Shown piece by piece: positions 52,068 through 61,769 of a stretch of 64,000 bases of DNA. The DNA comes from Aquimarina sp. MMG016 (GTDB lineage: Bacteria > Bacteroidota > Bacteroidia > Flavobacteriales > Flavobacteriaceae), in NCBI RefSeq assembly GCF_018100805.1, contig NZ_JAGJEA010000017.1, positions 56,072 through 120,071 on the forward strand, read 5' to 3'. How positions within the stretch are numbered: position 1 is the first letter of the stretch; each line of letters starts with the position of its first letter. The translations under genes and the position numbers were made by a program. The notes under the pieces were generated by a model. That model did no database searches and was not told the origin of the DNA. It saw only the letters and a list, made by a program, of their open reading frames with translations.

Positions 52068-52829
52068 CTAATTTTTCTTTATAATTTCGTGTGCCAAACT
52101 TAAGTAATTACTTGCTCCTTTACTAGTGGCATCATAGTTAATTATGCTTTCTCCATAACTAGGTGCTTCACTTAAACGAATATTCCTTTGAATGATTGTT
52201 TTGAACACCATTTCATTAAAGTGCTTTTGAACTTCTTCAACTACCTGATTAGATAATCTTAGTCTGGAGTCATACATTGTTAATAAAAGCCCTTCTATAT
52301 CTAATGTAGTGTTGTGAATCTTTTGAACACTTTTTATAGTATTTAATAACTTTCCCAGACCTTCTAATGCAAAATACTCACACTGAATAGGAATAAGAAC
52401 CGAATTCGATGCTGTCAAAGCATTTAGAGTTAATAGTCCTAGAGAAGGAGCACAGTCAATCAGGATATAATCATATTGTGATTGTAGCCCTTCAATTGCT
52501 GTTTTTAGCATATATTCTCGCTGATCTTTATCAACCAATTCAATTTCTATGGCTACCAGATCAATATGAGCCGGAATAATATCCACGTTAGGGGAACTGG
52601 TTTTTACAATTGCTTCTTCTGGCTTTACGGTATGTTCCAGAATTTGATATGTTCCTTTCTCAATGGTTTCTACATCCAAGCCTAGACCTGAAGTCGCATT
52701 AGCCTGCGGATCCGCATCGATTAGAAGCACTTTTTTCTCTAAAACACCAAGAGAAGCAGCTAAATTTACTGAGGTAGTCGTTTTTCCGACTCCACCTTTT
52801 TGATTGGCAATCGCTATTATTTTACCCAT
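52068..52829 (-). CDS. parA: chromosome partitioning ATPase ParA (Soj)
   Basis: This 253-residue Walker-type ATPase binds nucleoid DNA nonspecifically and moves ParB-parS complexes. It has the deviant Walker A KGGVGKTTTSVNLAASL at the N-terminus, then VLLIDADPQANATSGLG and YILIDCAPSLGLLTLNAL. Chromosomal type is supported by the short N-terminus and the partner parB. It is the first gene of the minus-strand cluster running to DUF6122. Confidence 0.95.
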   Translation of the reverse strand: MGKIIAIANQKGGVGKTTTSVNLAASLGVLEKKVLLIDADPQANATSGLGLDVETIEKGTYQILEHTVKPEEAIVKTSSPNVDIIPAHIDLVAIEIELVDKDQREYMLKTAIEGLQSQYDYILIDCAPSLGLLTLNALTASNSVLIPIQCEYFALEGLGKLLNTIKSVQKIHNTTLDIEGLLLTMYDSRLRLSNQVVEEVQKHFNEMVFKTIIQRNIRLSEAPSYGESIINYDATSKGASNYLSLAHEIIKKN

Positions 52830-52907
52830 GTGGGGAGATTTGGATTTAAGAGGTAAAAATACAATTAATTATATATTATAAAAATGAAAAATATTAACAG
52901 ATGATTA

Positions 52908-52935
52908 TAAAAAAGACCACCTTCTCAGGTGGTCT
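52908..52935 (-). terminator. terminator of the M16 protease gene
   Basis: On the minus strand AGACCACC, a 6-nt loop and GGTGGTCT form an 8-bp stem followed by T7. It lies 24 nt past the protease stop, and upstream of parA. Confidence 0.9.
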
Positions 52936-52958
52936 GTTGCATAAACATTTATAAAAAA

Positions 52959-55808
52959 TTATTTTTTCTCTGGCATAAGCACCCCTAGGATATGACCTTT
53001 GTCTAAATATTTTTTGGCTACTTCCTGGATTTCTTCTTTTGAAATGTTGTTTACCATAGTTGTATAACTTTTTGAATTCTCCATGGATTGCTGATTGTAA
53101 TCTGTGTTTTTAAGATTATCCAGCCAGAATTTATTTTGCTTGCTTTTTTCTTTGTAATCTAATAGCCTAGCTTCTTTTATTTTAGCTAGATCTTTATCGG
53201 TAGGTCCTTCGTTGATTATTTTCTTAAGTTCTGCAAGAGCTGCTTCAGTTAATTTTTTTACATTTTCAGGTCCACAAGGAAATCCTATGCTAAAGCTGTA
53301 ACTACCATAAGGTAATTTATTTATATTTCCTCTTGCTCCAACACCATATACACCACCTTCTTCTTCTCTTAGCTTTTCGATAAGTTTAATCGTTAAGATT
53401 TCACCAGTAGCTGCTAATGCTAGATCTTCCTTTTTGTCGTATTTAGTTTCACCTCTCCAGATAATATTAACTGTACTTTTAGGATCTGCTCCTTTATAAA
53501 TTATTTTTTCATGCGATCCGGATAAAGGTCTGTAGTTAAATACTTTATAAGTTTCATCTTTTCCGGTATCTGGTAAACTAGCGATATACTTCTCAGCATA
53601 TTCTTTTAGTTTTGCTTCATCAATGTTACCTACAAAATAGAAGTTAAAACCTCCTGCACCGGCAAACCTTTCTTTATATTTTTGGTATGCTAATTCGTAA
53701 TTTGCAGCATCTAACTTTTCTGGAGTTGGAAAACCAGAATATCTTGGATTACCTTGATTTTGGAATTTTCCAAATTCGATGCTAAAATAGTTTTGTGGGT
53801 TTGCCAAAATATTGGCCAAGAATCCTTTTTGTTTATCCATATCAGATTTCCAGGCTTCTTTGTCTTTGTTTACACCTGTATAGTATAGGTATACTTGTTG
53901 GAATAAAGTTTCTAAGTCTTTTGGTGTAGAAGAACCGCTAAACCCTTCAGAGATACCTCCAATAAAAGGTCTTACATTAACTATTTTTCCTGACATCATT
54001 TTATTCATGTCATTTAATGACAGTCCTCCAAGACCAGTTTGTGATATACTATTGTTTGCGAAAACAGTCTGGTGATAATCTTCATCAGAATATAGAGAGC
54101 TTCCTCCATAACTATACGCAGTAAATAAAACCTCATCATTTTTGAAATCAGTTTTTTTGTATGTCACTTTTGCGCCATTACTTAGCTCTAATACCGTATA
54201 GTCAAACTCTTCATTTTTCTTGGTATCTACTATTTTTCCGGGAGTTGGCATTTTTTCAATTAAATTTTCACGCACTTTTTCATCCTCGTAGTCTTCTATT
54301 TTAGAAGTTTCAACTTCTTTTAATAGTTTTAACACCTCTTCTTTAGTAACTTGCTTTAGTTCTTCTTTTTCAGGCCCGGTCATTACAACGGCTCTGTTAT
54401 CATCGTGCAAGAAGTTTTTTATTAACGAATTCACTTCTTCTAACTTGATAGTTGGTAGTTGCGAAACGGTTTGTTCATATTCCCACTCAAGACCAGGAAT
54501 TGCTTCTTCTTCTAAATAATTGTTTATATATTCTCCGATAATTCTGGAAGACTCTCTTTTATCTTTGTCTTTAAATAACTTTTCTATACTGGCAATTACA
54601 TCTTTTTTTGCTCTATCGAACTCACCGTTTTTGAATCCGTATTGCTGTACTCTTTTGTTTTCTTGTAATATAGCTTTAAGAGCATCTAATTGACCGGTTT
54701 CAGAAGTTAAAGCAAATGATTGATAAGCTTCTCTTTTTCTTGCAAATGTTCCACTATGACTACTTCCTGCAAAAATGAATGGAGGATTTGGTTTATTCCT
54801 TAATTCATTAAGGCGATTGTTCATCATCTGAGCAAAAAGCCCTTCTATGAGGTTACCTCTATAGTCAGCAATCGTTTTCATTGGTTGAGACATTTCCCTG
54901 TCCTTATAGATAAGCCTAACTACAGAATTAGGAGCTTCTTTGTCTGAGACAACAGCTACTAATGTTTCTTTGTGATTTGGAGTGTCAAAATATTCTCTTT
55001 TCTTTGGATTTTCCGGCATTTTAAGTCCGGTAAAATGATCTTTAATTTTTTTCTCCAAAGTAGCCACATCAAGGTCACCTACAGCGATTACAGACATAAG
55101 GTCTGGTCTGTACCAATCCTTATAAAATCTTCTTACATCTTCATATTTGAAGTTTTCTAAAACTTCTTTAGTTCCTATAGGAAGTCTTTCAGAGTATTTA
55201 GAGTTATAAGCAATTAAAGGAAGATATTTTTGTAACATTCTTTGTTGAGCACCTTGTCCTAAACGATATTCTTCTAATACCACACCTCTTTCTCCATCGA
55301 TGGCTTCTTCTGTAAGTTCCGCATTATGAGCCCAGTCTTCAAGGATTTGAAATCCCTTTTCTAACTTTTCAGGATCATCACTTGGAATTGGCAGAATATA
55401 TACCGTTTGATCAAAACTGGTATAAGCATTAAGGTCAGCGCCAAATTTTACACCTATGCTCTGAAGATAATCGATTAAATCATTTTTCTTGAAATTTTTA
55501 GTCCCGTTAAAGTTCATGTGTTCCATAAAATGAGCCAAACCTAATTGACTTTCATCTTCTAGTATTGAACCAGCATTCACTACAAGTCTTAGCTCTACTT
55601 TATCTTCAGGCTTACCATTGTTGCGAATGTAATAGGTAAGGCCATTATCTAATTTGCCTACTTTTACGTTAGGATCAACCGGAATGATTCCTTCGTTTAT
55701 AGCAGCCGAAGTTTTTAGCTCTGCATTTGCAGTATTTTGACCATGACATATAATTGGAGTACTTAAAATAAAAGCTCCAATAAAAAAATTCAAAATCGAT
55801 TTATTCAT
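52959..55808 (-). CDS. exported M16-family zinc metallopeptidase, two-domain
   Basis: The 949-residue protein has a signal sequence (ILNFFIGAFILSTPIICHGQ). The N-terminal M16 half is catalytic, with the inverted zinc motif HFMEH (His93, Glu96, His97) and the distal Glu in GERGVVLEEYR. The C-terminal half (about 510-949) is the inactive M16 partner domain. This resembles pitrilysin-like peptidases of Bacteroidota that degrade peptides in the periplasm. It is followed by its own terminator. Confidence 0.92.
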   Translation of the reverse strand: MNKSILNFFIGAFILSTPIICHGQNTANAELKTSAAINEGIIPVDPNVKVGKLDNGLTYYIRNNGKPEDKVELRLVVNAGSILEDESQLGLAHFMEHMNFNGTKNFKKNDLIDYLQSIGVKFGADLNAYTSFDQTVYILPIPSDDPEKLEKGFQILEDWAHNAELTEEAIDGERGVVLEEYRLGQGAQQRMLQKYLPLIAYNSKYSERLPIGTKEVLENFKYEDVRRFYKDWYRPDLMSVIAVGDLDVATLEKKIKDHFTGLKMPENPKKREYFDTPNHKETLVAVVSDKEAPNSVVRLIYKDREMSQPMKTIADYRGNLIEGLFAQMMNNRLNELRNKPNPPFIFAGSSHSGTFARKREAYQSFALTSETGQLDALKAILQENKRVQQYGFKNGEFDRAKKDVIASIEKLFKDKDKRESSRIIGEYINNYLEEEAIPGLEWEYEQTVSQLPTIKLEEVNSLIKNFLHDDNRAVVMTGPEKEELKQVTKEEVLKLLKEVETSKIEDYEDEKVRENLIEKMPTPGKIVDTKKNEEFDYTVLELSNGAKVTYKKTDFKNDEVLFTAYSYGGSSLYSDEDYHQTVFANNSISQTGLGGLSLNDMNKMMSGKIVNVRPFIGGISEGFSGSSTPKDLETLFQQVYLYYTGVNKDKEAWKSDMDKQKGFLANILANPQNYFSIEFGKFQNQGNPRYSGFPTPEKLDAANYELAYQKYKERFAGAGGFNFYFVGNIDEAKLKEYAEKYIASLPDTGKDETYKVFNYRPLSGSHEKIIYKGADPKSTVNIIWRGETKYDKKEDLALAATGEILTIKLIEKLREEEGGVYGVGARGNINKLPYGSYSFSIGFPCGPENVKKLTEAALAELKKIINEGPTDKDLAKIKEARLLDYKEKSKQNKFWLDNLKNTDYNQQSMENSKSYTTMVNNISKEEIQEVAKKYLDKGHILGVLMPEKK

Positions 55809-55845
55809 TGATGAATTGTTTAATATAAATGTTATTTTAGTTTAC

Positions 55846-56727
55846 TTACTTTTTGTTTTTAGAGCGAATTGAAGCTTCTAACATATCCCACATAGCTTCC
55901 GGAACCTGTTCTAACATGTTAAACTCCCCAGCGCCTTTTAACCATTCTCCACCATCTATAGTCATTACTTCTCCATTAACATAAGCAGAGAAATCTGACA
56001 CTAGATAAGCGGCTAGATTGGCTAATTCTTGATGGTTTCCAACACGTCCTAGAGGTACTTGTTTTGTGATATCTAGTTTTTCCTTAAGATCACCAGGCAT
56101 TAATCTGTCCCAAGCTCCTTTGGTAGGAAATGGTCCCGGAGCAATAGCATTAAAACGCATTCCGTATTTTGCCCATTCCACGGCTAGTGATCTAGTCAAT
56201 GCTAAAACCCCAGCTTTGGCAGTAGCACTAGGTACTACATAGGCAGAACCAGTCCAGGCATATGTTGTAACAATGTTAAGTACAGTAGTATTTTGATATT
56301 TAGTATCAATCCAGTGTTTTCCAAATGCCAGAGTACAGTTTTTAGTACCTTTAAGTACAATATCTATTATAGTATCAAAAGCATTAGCAGATAAACGTTC
56401 GGTTGGTGAAATAAAATTTCCTGCGGCATTATTAAGCAAAACGTCTACTGATCCAAATGCTTCCAGAACATCATCTTTCATTTTTTCGACCTGATCATAG
56501 TGTCTTACATCACATTGTAAAGGCAAACAAGTACCACCAGTTTCTTCCTCAAGTTCTTTTGCAGTGCCTTGAAGTTTTTCTAGATTTCTGGAAGTTATGG
56601 CAACTTTAGCTCCAAGTTCCATAAAGTATTTAGTCATTGCTTTTCCTAATCCGCTACCTCCTCCGGTAACCACTATATTTTTTCCTTCGAGCGCTCCATC
56701 CCGAAGCATTTTATCTGTATACTTCAT
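55846..56727 (-). CDS. SDR oxidoreductase, 2,4-dienoyl-CoA reductase-like
   Basis: This is a 293-residue short-chain dehydrogenase. It shows the NAD(P) loop VVTGGGSGLGKAM, LLNNAAGNFISP, then SATAKAGVLALTRSLAVEW, where the usual active Tyr of YxxxK is Ser. That pattern is known from peroxisomal and bacterial 2,4-dienoyl-CoA reductases. It ends MTIDGGEWLKGAGEFN, also as in that family. It probably acts in unsaturated fatty-acyl-CoA breakdown, fitting the neighbouring propionate-pathway mutase. Confidence 0.87.
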   Translation of the reverse strand: MKYTDKMLRDGALEGKNIVVTGGGSGLGKAMTKYFMELGAKVAITSRNLEKLQGTAKELEEETGGTCLPLQCDVRHYDQVEKMKDDVLEAFGSVDVLLNNAAGNFISPTERLSANAFDTIIDIVLKGTKNCTLAFGKHWIDTKYQNTTVLNIVTTYAWTGSAYVVPSATAKAGVLALTRSLAVEWAKYGMRFNAIAPGPFPTKGAWDRLMPGDLKEKLDITKQVPLGRVGNHQELANLAAYLVSDFSAYVNGEVMTIDGGEWLKGAGEFNMLEQVPEAMWDMLEASIRSKNKK

Positions 56728-56768
56728 AATGTTATATTGTTATTGGTGGAAAGTTACAATTTATACTT

Positions 56769-56796
56769 CAAAAAACTATGCGTGCATAGTTTTTTG
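56769..56796 (-). terminator. terminator downstream of the mutase large-subunit gene
   Basis: CAAAAAACTATG, a 4-nt loop and CATAGTTTTTTG form a perfect 12-bp stem whose arm supplies the T run. It lies between the mutase stop and the SDR start and could work both ways. Confidence 0.8.
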
Positions 56797-56809
56797 TTTG
56801 TTATTCATT

Positions 56810-58939
56810 TTATTCAAATGTCGAAATCAAAATGTCTAAAATGGTTATGGCTGCATCACTTATTTTAGTTCCAGGGCCAAATATAGCCACTGCACCAGAT
56901 TCAAATAAGAACTCATAATCATCTGGAGGAATTACACCACCAACAATTACCATAATGTCTTCTCGTCCATATTTTTTTAGTTCAGCGATGATTTGTGGTA
57001 CTAAAGTCGAGTGTCCACCTGCTAACGAAGAAACACCAACTACGTGAACATCATTCTCCACAGCTTGTTTAGCTGCTTCAATCGGAGTTTGGAATAAAGG
57101 TCCTATATCTACATCAAAACCAACATCTGCATAACTAGTGGCAACTACCTTTGCACCGCGGTCATGACCGTCTTGTCCCATTTTTGCAATCATAATTCTA
57201 GGTCTACGACCATCAAGTTCTGCAAATTGATTCGCTAGTTCTCTTGCTTTGTTAAAGGACTCATCATTTTTTATTTCTTTGGCATACACTCCTGTAAATG
57301 TTTTAATTTGTGCTTTATGTCTTCCGAATTTCTTCTCCAGCGCATCACTAATTTCTCCTAAAGTAGCTCTTAATCGTGCAGCATCTACTGCTAAAGCTAA
57401 TAAATTTTCGGTCTCATTAGTGGCTCCATTGGTTAAATTGAGTAAGGCTTGTTCTACTGCTTTTTCATCTCTAGAAGCTTTTACCCTTGTCAAACTTTCT
57501 ATTTGTTGGTCTCTAACCGCTTGATTATCTACTTTAAGGGTACTAATAGCTTCTTCCTGCTCTAATTTGTATTTGTTGACTCCTATAATGACGTCTTGTT
57601 CACTGTCAATTCTGGCCTGCTTTCTGGCGGCAGCTTCTTCGATACGCATTTTAGGAATTCCAGCTTCAATAGCTTTAGTCATTCCGCCTAGCTCTTCTAC
57701 TTCTTCTATAAGATTCCAGGCTTTTTCTGCTATATCATTGGTCAAAGATTCTACATAATAACTACCTGCCCAAGGGTCAACTGTTCGTGTAATTTGAGTT
57801 TCTTCCTGTAAATAGATTTGTGTATTTCTGGCAATTCTTGCAGAAAAATCTGTAGGTAATGCAATAGCTTCATCTAGGGCATTGGTATGCAAGCTCTGTG
57901 TGCCACCAAAAGCAGCTGCACTAGCTTCAATACAAGTACGAGCTACATTATTAAAAGGGTCTTGAGCAGTTAAGCTCCAACCACTGGTTTGACAATGTGT
58001 ACGAAGCATTAAAGATTTTGGATTCTTTGGATTGAATTGTTTGATCAGTTTTGCCCAAAGCATACGTGCTGCGCGCATTTTGGCAATTTCCATAAAATGA
58101 TTCATTCCAATCGCCCAAAAAAAAGATAAGCGAGGAGCAAAAGCATCTACATCCATTCCGGCTTCAATTCCTTTTCTGATATATTCTAAACCATCCGCCA
58201 GCGTATATGCTAATTCTATATCACAGGTGGCTCCAGCCTCTTGCATGTGATATCCTGAGATACTAATAGGATTAAATTTTGGCATATTCTTGGAGCAATA
58301 CTTAAAAATGTCACCAATGATACGCATCGATGGAGTAGGAGGATACACATATGTATTACGTACCATAAATTCCTTGAGGATATCATTCTGGATGGTCCCG
58401 GAAAGTAAGTTTTTATCAACACCTTGTTCTTCTGCTGCTACAATGTAGAATGCCATAATAGGTAGTACAGCACCATTCATAGTCATAGAAACAGACATTT
58501 TATCCAATGGAATTTGATCAAAAAGAATCTTCATATCTTCCACGGTATCTATGGCTACACCTGCCATACCCACATCACCAAATACCCGTTCGTGATCACT
58601 ATCATATCCTCTATGCGTTGCAAGATCAAATGCAACCGAAAGCCCTTTTTGTCCTGCAGCAAGGTTTCGCCTATAGAAAGCATTACTTTCTTCTGCAGTA
58701 GAGAATCCGGCATACTGTCTAATTGTCCAAGGCCTGCGCACATACATTGTAGAATAGGGGCCTCTTAAATATGGAGGGAGTCCTGCAGCAAAGTTTAGGT
58801 GTTCTAGATGTTCAACATCATTTTTAGTATAAGATGATTTTATATCAATTCCTTCTGAGGTTGTATGCATTTTTGATTCAGAATTCTGAATTCTGAATTC
58901 TGAATTTAATGTTATGTGTTGAAGATTTTTTCTAGTCAT
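56810..58939 (-). CDS. methylmalonyl-CoA mutase, large (B12-binding) subunit
   Basis: This adenosylcobalamin enzyme interconverts methylmalonyl-CoA and succinyl-CoA. The 709-residue product has the TIM-barrel substrate domain (TMYVRRPWTIRQYAGFSTAEE, ISISGYHMQEAGA) and the C-terminal B12 domain with KMGQDGHDRGAKVVA, where His replaces the lower cobalt ligand. The N-terminus MTRKNLQHITL is interrupted by about 12 residues from a 7-nt repeat (58881-58906). ATG 58870 would start after the repeat. It follows the lipoprotein gene by 3 nt. Confidence 0.93.
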   Translation of the reverse strand: MTRKNLQHITLNSEFRIQNSESKMHTTSEGIDIKSSYTKNDVEHLEHLNFAAGLPPYLRGPYSTMYVRRPWTIRQYAGFSTAEESNAFYRRNLAAGQKGLSVAFDLATHRGYDSDHERVFGDVGMAGVAIDTVEDMKILFDQIPLDKMSVSMTMNGAVLPIMAFYIVAAEEQGVDKNLLSGTIQNDILKEFMVRNTYVYPPTPSMRIIGDIFKYCSKNMPKFNPISISGYHMQEAGATCDIELAYTLADGLEYIRKGIEAGMDVDAFAPRLSFFWAIGMNHFMEIAKMRAARMLWAKLIKQFNPKNPKSLMLRTHCQTSGWSLTAQDPFNNVARTCIEASAAAFGGTQSLHTNALDEAIALPTDFSARIARNTQIYLQEETQITRTVDPWAGSYYVESLTNDIAEKAWNLIEEVEELGGMTKAIEAGIPKMRIEEAAARKQARIDSEQDVIIGVNKYKLEQEEAISTLKVDNQAVRDQQIESLTRVKASRDEKAVEQALLNLTNGATNETENLLALAVDAARLRATLGEISDALEKKFGRHKAQIKTFTGVYAKEIKNDESFNKARELANQFAELDGRRPRIMIAKMGQDGHDRGAKVVATSYADVGFDVDIGPLFQTPIEAAKQAVENDVHVVGVSSLAGGHSTLVPQIIAELKKYGREDIMVIVGGVIPPDDYEFLFESGAVAIFGPGTKISDAAITILDILISTFE
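58875..58906. repeat. 7-nt tandem repeat inside the mutase N-terminal coding region
   Basis: GAATTCT occurs three times in tandem (58881-58901) with a partial fourth copy and an inverted partial copy before it. It is read on the minus strand as part of the coding sequence (about residues 12-22). Seven is not a multiple of three, so gain or loss of one copy would shift the frame. Confidence 0.85.
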
Positions 58940-58942
58940 TTT

Positions 58943-59584
58943 TTAGAACTTCATTTTTTCAATATAACGATCGAAGTTAACCTGAAATGGTGTGGTTAGA
59001 TTAATCACAAACGTTTGCTTTTTTGCTGTAATAAAATATGTGCTACTATAAGAAATATGATCGTTTTTTATATTATCAATTTGAAAGATAGATCTAAACA
59101 TAGTGAAATCATCAGTTTTCTTAAAAGTAGCTGTTATTTTTTTGAAATTCAGATCAGTGGTTAGGCTAACCTTATCATTATTTTTGCGCATCATTGCCAA
59201 TAACATTTTGGCATCATTACGATTAAATGGTGTAAATGGGAATGTATTTATGGTATATGTAGAACCAGTGATATTATCAAAAAAAAGACTAAAAGAGCCT
59301 TTAACGTCTCTCATAGTTTCCAGTCTTCTCATTTCTGCTTTGACTTGATTTTTAGGAAATACAGAATCGAGTGTCTTACGGTATTGTTCTGTAGTGTATT
59401 GTTTAAATTCCGGAGGAAGAAAAGTTTTTACTCGGGTATTTTCAATTTGAAAATAATTTCCTTCTAGCTTTTCAGGAGTAGCATTATTAGCTTTTTCTAA
59501 CCAATTTTGAGCTTTATGAATAGCTGTATTGCAAGAGAATAGAAGAAAAGATAAAAGTATCAGGAAAAGGTATTTCACTTTCAA
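58943..59584 (-). CDS. lipoprotein of unknown function
   Basis: This is a 213-residue lipoprotein with signal MKVKYLFLILLSFLLFSC (lipidated Cys18). The rest is beta-rich, with alternating hydrophobic strands (KGSFSLFFDNITGSTYTINTF, KKITATFKKTDD, HISYSSTYFITAKKQTFVINLTTPF). I do not recognise a family. It lies between the two mutase subunit genes in the same direction, 3 nt upstream of the large-subunit ATG, and so is probably co-transcribed with it. Confidence 0.75.
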   Translation of the reverse strand: MKVKYLFLILLSFLLFSCNTAIHKAQNWLEKANNATPEKLEGNYFQIENTRVKTFLPPEFKQYTTEQYRKTLDSVFPKNQVKAEMRRLETMRDVKGSFSLFFDNITGSTYTINTFPFTPFNRNDAKMLLAMMRKNNDKVSLTTDLNFKKITATFKKTDDFTMFRSIFQIDNIKNDHISYSSTYFITAKKQTFVINLTTPFQVNFDRYIEKMKF

Positions 59585-59686
59585 GAAATAGTTTCATTAA
59601 CAAAAACGTAAAATTACGATTTTATTGATGATTAATTTTAGAAAACATCAATAATATTGGTTCTTTATAATGAATATTGTATAAAA

Positions 59687-60319
59687 CTATTTAAAAGCTT
59701 TTTCTACAACCATCAAAATAGAGTAGTAGATATCAAAAGCTATGAAGTTTTTGATTTCTAGTGAATTAAATTCTTTGTCCGAGATGTAATAAATTTTTTG
59801 CGCAATCAGAGAAGTACTAATATTGGCATCTGTCTCCAGGTTACGGATTACCTCTTTAAAATCATCACTATCACTAGTGTTTTTAAGACATTGTATAAAT
59901 CCACCTCTATAATTAAAAATTAGAATTTCTTCTTCATTCTTTTTGGTTGTCGAAGAAGGATATGGTTTTCTATTGGCTTCTTGATTCTCATAATCTGTTA
60001 ATCGTACCCAAAGCGAATTTTTATTATTGGCTATTTTTTTAAACTCACGGGTTAATTGGATAGAATTATCGGACGGAAGTTTTCTGAGATCAATAGATAA
60101 ACTGGCTACCTCAGCAAGAAATGTTCTATACGTTTTTATAGAATCATTGCCGAATTTATAATGATTGAATATGTCCTTTTCAAAAGAGGCATATGCTCTT
60201 TTTATAATACCAGTTTCGTCTATACTAAAACAAATATCATTCGTTTGAGCATGAGCAATAGAACTGAATAATAGTAAGTAGAGTACAAATATGACTCTAG
60301 ATCTAATCTTATGGGGCAT
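59687..60319 (-). CDS. exported protein of unknown function
   Basis: This 210-residue protein has signal peptide RVIFVLYLLLFSSIAHA (cleavage likely before QTNDICFS). The mature part is mixed helix and strand with no metal or catalytic motif I can name. It lies in the gap between the mutase subunit genes on the same strand, 88 nt after the small-subunit gene. A shared role is not evident. Confidence 0.7.
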   Translation of the reverse strand: MPHKIRSRVIFVLYLLLFSSIAHAQTNDICFSIDETGIIKRAYASFEKDIFNHYKFGNDSIKTYRTFLAEVASLSIDLRKLPSDNSIQLTREFKKIANNKNSLWVRLTDYENQEANRKPYPSSTTKKNEEEILIFNYRGGFIQCLKNTSDSDDFKEVIRNLETDANISTSLIAQKIYYISDKEFNSLEIKNFIAFDIYYSILMVVEKAFK

Positions 60320-60407
60320 CGATTAAGATTTAGTAATGTTAATGTATACGCTATTGTTTTATATTCAGCCACAAGTTAAGGATTACTTGGGGAATATTAA
60401 CATTGTT

Positions 60408-61769
60408 TTATGATTTTTTTAATAATTTCTCACTCAGTCTCCTTTTTATAATTGGTTCAAGCAGCGTTTTTCGGGCTCTTTTTTCTTGAAAAACAGGCTT
60501 TTGGAATGTGGGGATAATTTCTTCAGCGTTTTTATAGGTATTTGCTCCGGTTAATACAATTTCTCCACTATCAAATAACTCTTGTTCTTTATTGGCACTT
60601 TCTTTTATTTTTTTCTGAATCGTTCCTGATTTTAGCTGACTTAAGAATCCGCCTCCTTCTTCAATATTTTTAAATAATGAAAGTGCTTTTTCTGCTAATT
60701 GATCAGTTAGACTCTCTATGTAATAGGTTCCTGAGGCAGGATTATTCACCAGGTCAAAGTAACTTTCGTTTTTAAGAATTAGTAATTGATTAAACGAAAT
60801 CCTCGTTCCAAAATCATTTTCCAGATTGTAAATATCATCATAGGGCAGGTTATGAATCGTGTCTGCTCCTCCTAATATTGCACTCATACATTCGGTGGTA
60901 GTGCGAAGCATATTTACATTATAATCCAAGACTGTTTTGTTTCTATGAGAAGGGTATGCAAAAATGTGGCATTCTTCTGAAATACCATATGCCGAAGCCA
61001 AAGTCTGCCATAACAATCTGAGTGCTCTTAGTTTTGCAATTTCAAAAAAGTAATTTCCACCAATAGCCACTTTGAATACTATTGGAGATTTTTTTAATGG
61101 ATTAACTTCAGAAGTATCAAAATGATTTAAGTATTCATTTGCGTGAGCCAAAGCATAAGCTAGTTGCTGCACCATAGTTGCCCCGGCGTTTTGATACAAG
61201 CCCGTATCAATACTAATAGTACTGCTCAGGGTATTGTTTTTAGTAATTTCCTCTAAAGCCAGATGATCTTCTTTAAGATTAGAAAACCAATTTCCGGTAA
61301 CGGCCAGATTACCTATAATATCAGTGAATACATAAATAGATAATACTTTGCTTTTAGCCAGGTCATTTATTTTTTGAATATAAGAAGCCGAAAGGAATTC
61401 GGTTTCTATAAAAATAGAAGTTTCAGAATTTAGATCTTCTAAAAGCTCCTTTGGATCAATATCAGCTGTTTTGATGATAAAAAAGATACTTTCTGCACCT
61501 TTTTGGATAGCTTTTAACGCTTTTTGATTACCATCATTAGCCTCTGCGACTTCAATTCTTAATGAATTCTTCCAACTCGTAGGATGGGAGATCGGGTTGT
61601 TTATATTTTCTAAATCTTCCTGATGATAAAAAGGTTTGATATTGATGCCTTCCAGAGATTGATAGATTAAGGTTTGGTTATAGTCCGCACCTTTGAGATC
61701 AAATTGTATCTTCTGCTTCCACTCTTTGGCAGAAACTTCATCAAAACTGTCAAATAAGGATTTAGTCAT
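60408..61769 (-). CDS. methylmalonyl-CoA mutase, small subunit
   Basis: This is the non-B12-binding partner of the large subunit. From ATG 61769 (MTKSLFDSFDEVSAKEWKQKIQFDLKGADYNQTL) it has 453 residues, with a TIM-barrel-like domain (VFKVAIGGNYFFEIAKLRALRLLWQTLA) and no C-terminal B12 domain. It overlaps ftsB by 8 nt. The two mutase genes are separated by two other genes, about 1.5 kb apart. Confidence 0.9.
   Translation of the reverse strand: MTKSLFDSFDEVSAKEWKQKIQFDLKGADYNQTLIYQSLEGINIKPFYHQEDLENINNPISHPTSWKNSLRIEVAEANDGNQKALKAIQKGAESIFFIIKTADIDPKELLEDLNSETSIFIETEFLSASYIQKINDLAKSKVLSIYVFTDIIGNLAVTGNWFSNLKEDHLALEEITKNNTLSSTISIDTGLYQNAGATMVQQLAYALAHANEYLNHFDTSEVNPLKKSPIVFKVAIGGNYFFEIAKLRALRLLWQTLASAYGISEECHIFAYPSHRNKTVLDYNVNMLRTTTECMSAILGGADTIHNLPYDDIYNLENDFGTRISFNQLLILKNESYFDLVNNPASGTYYIESLTDQLAEKALSLFKNIEEGGGFLSQLKSGTIQKKIKESANKEQELFDSGEIVLTGANTYKNAEEIIPTFQKPVFQEKRARKTLLEPIIKRRLSEKLLKKS

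Noticed and set aside
51141..52829. parS site near parA/parB
   Set aside because: I looked for a GTTnCACGTGnAAC-like palindrome near these genes and found none; a genome-wide search would be needed.
56727..58960. Cobalamin riboswitch for the B12-dependent mutase
   Set aside because: The spacers around the mutase genes are too short (3-90 nt) and show no B12-box-like sequence.
60334..60402. AATGTTAAT/ATTAACATT inverted repeat upstream of the exported protein gene
   Set aside because: Nine base pairs of AT-rich sequence separated by about 50 nt is weak evidence for an operator or structure.
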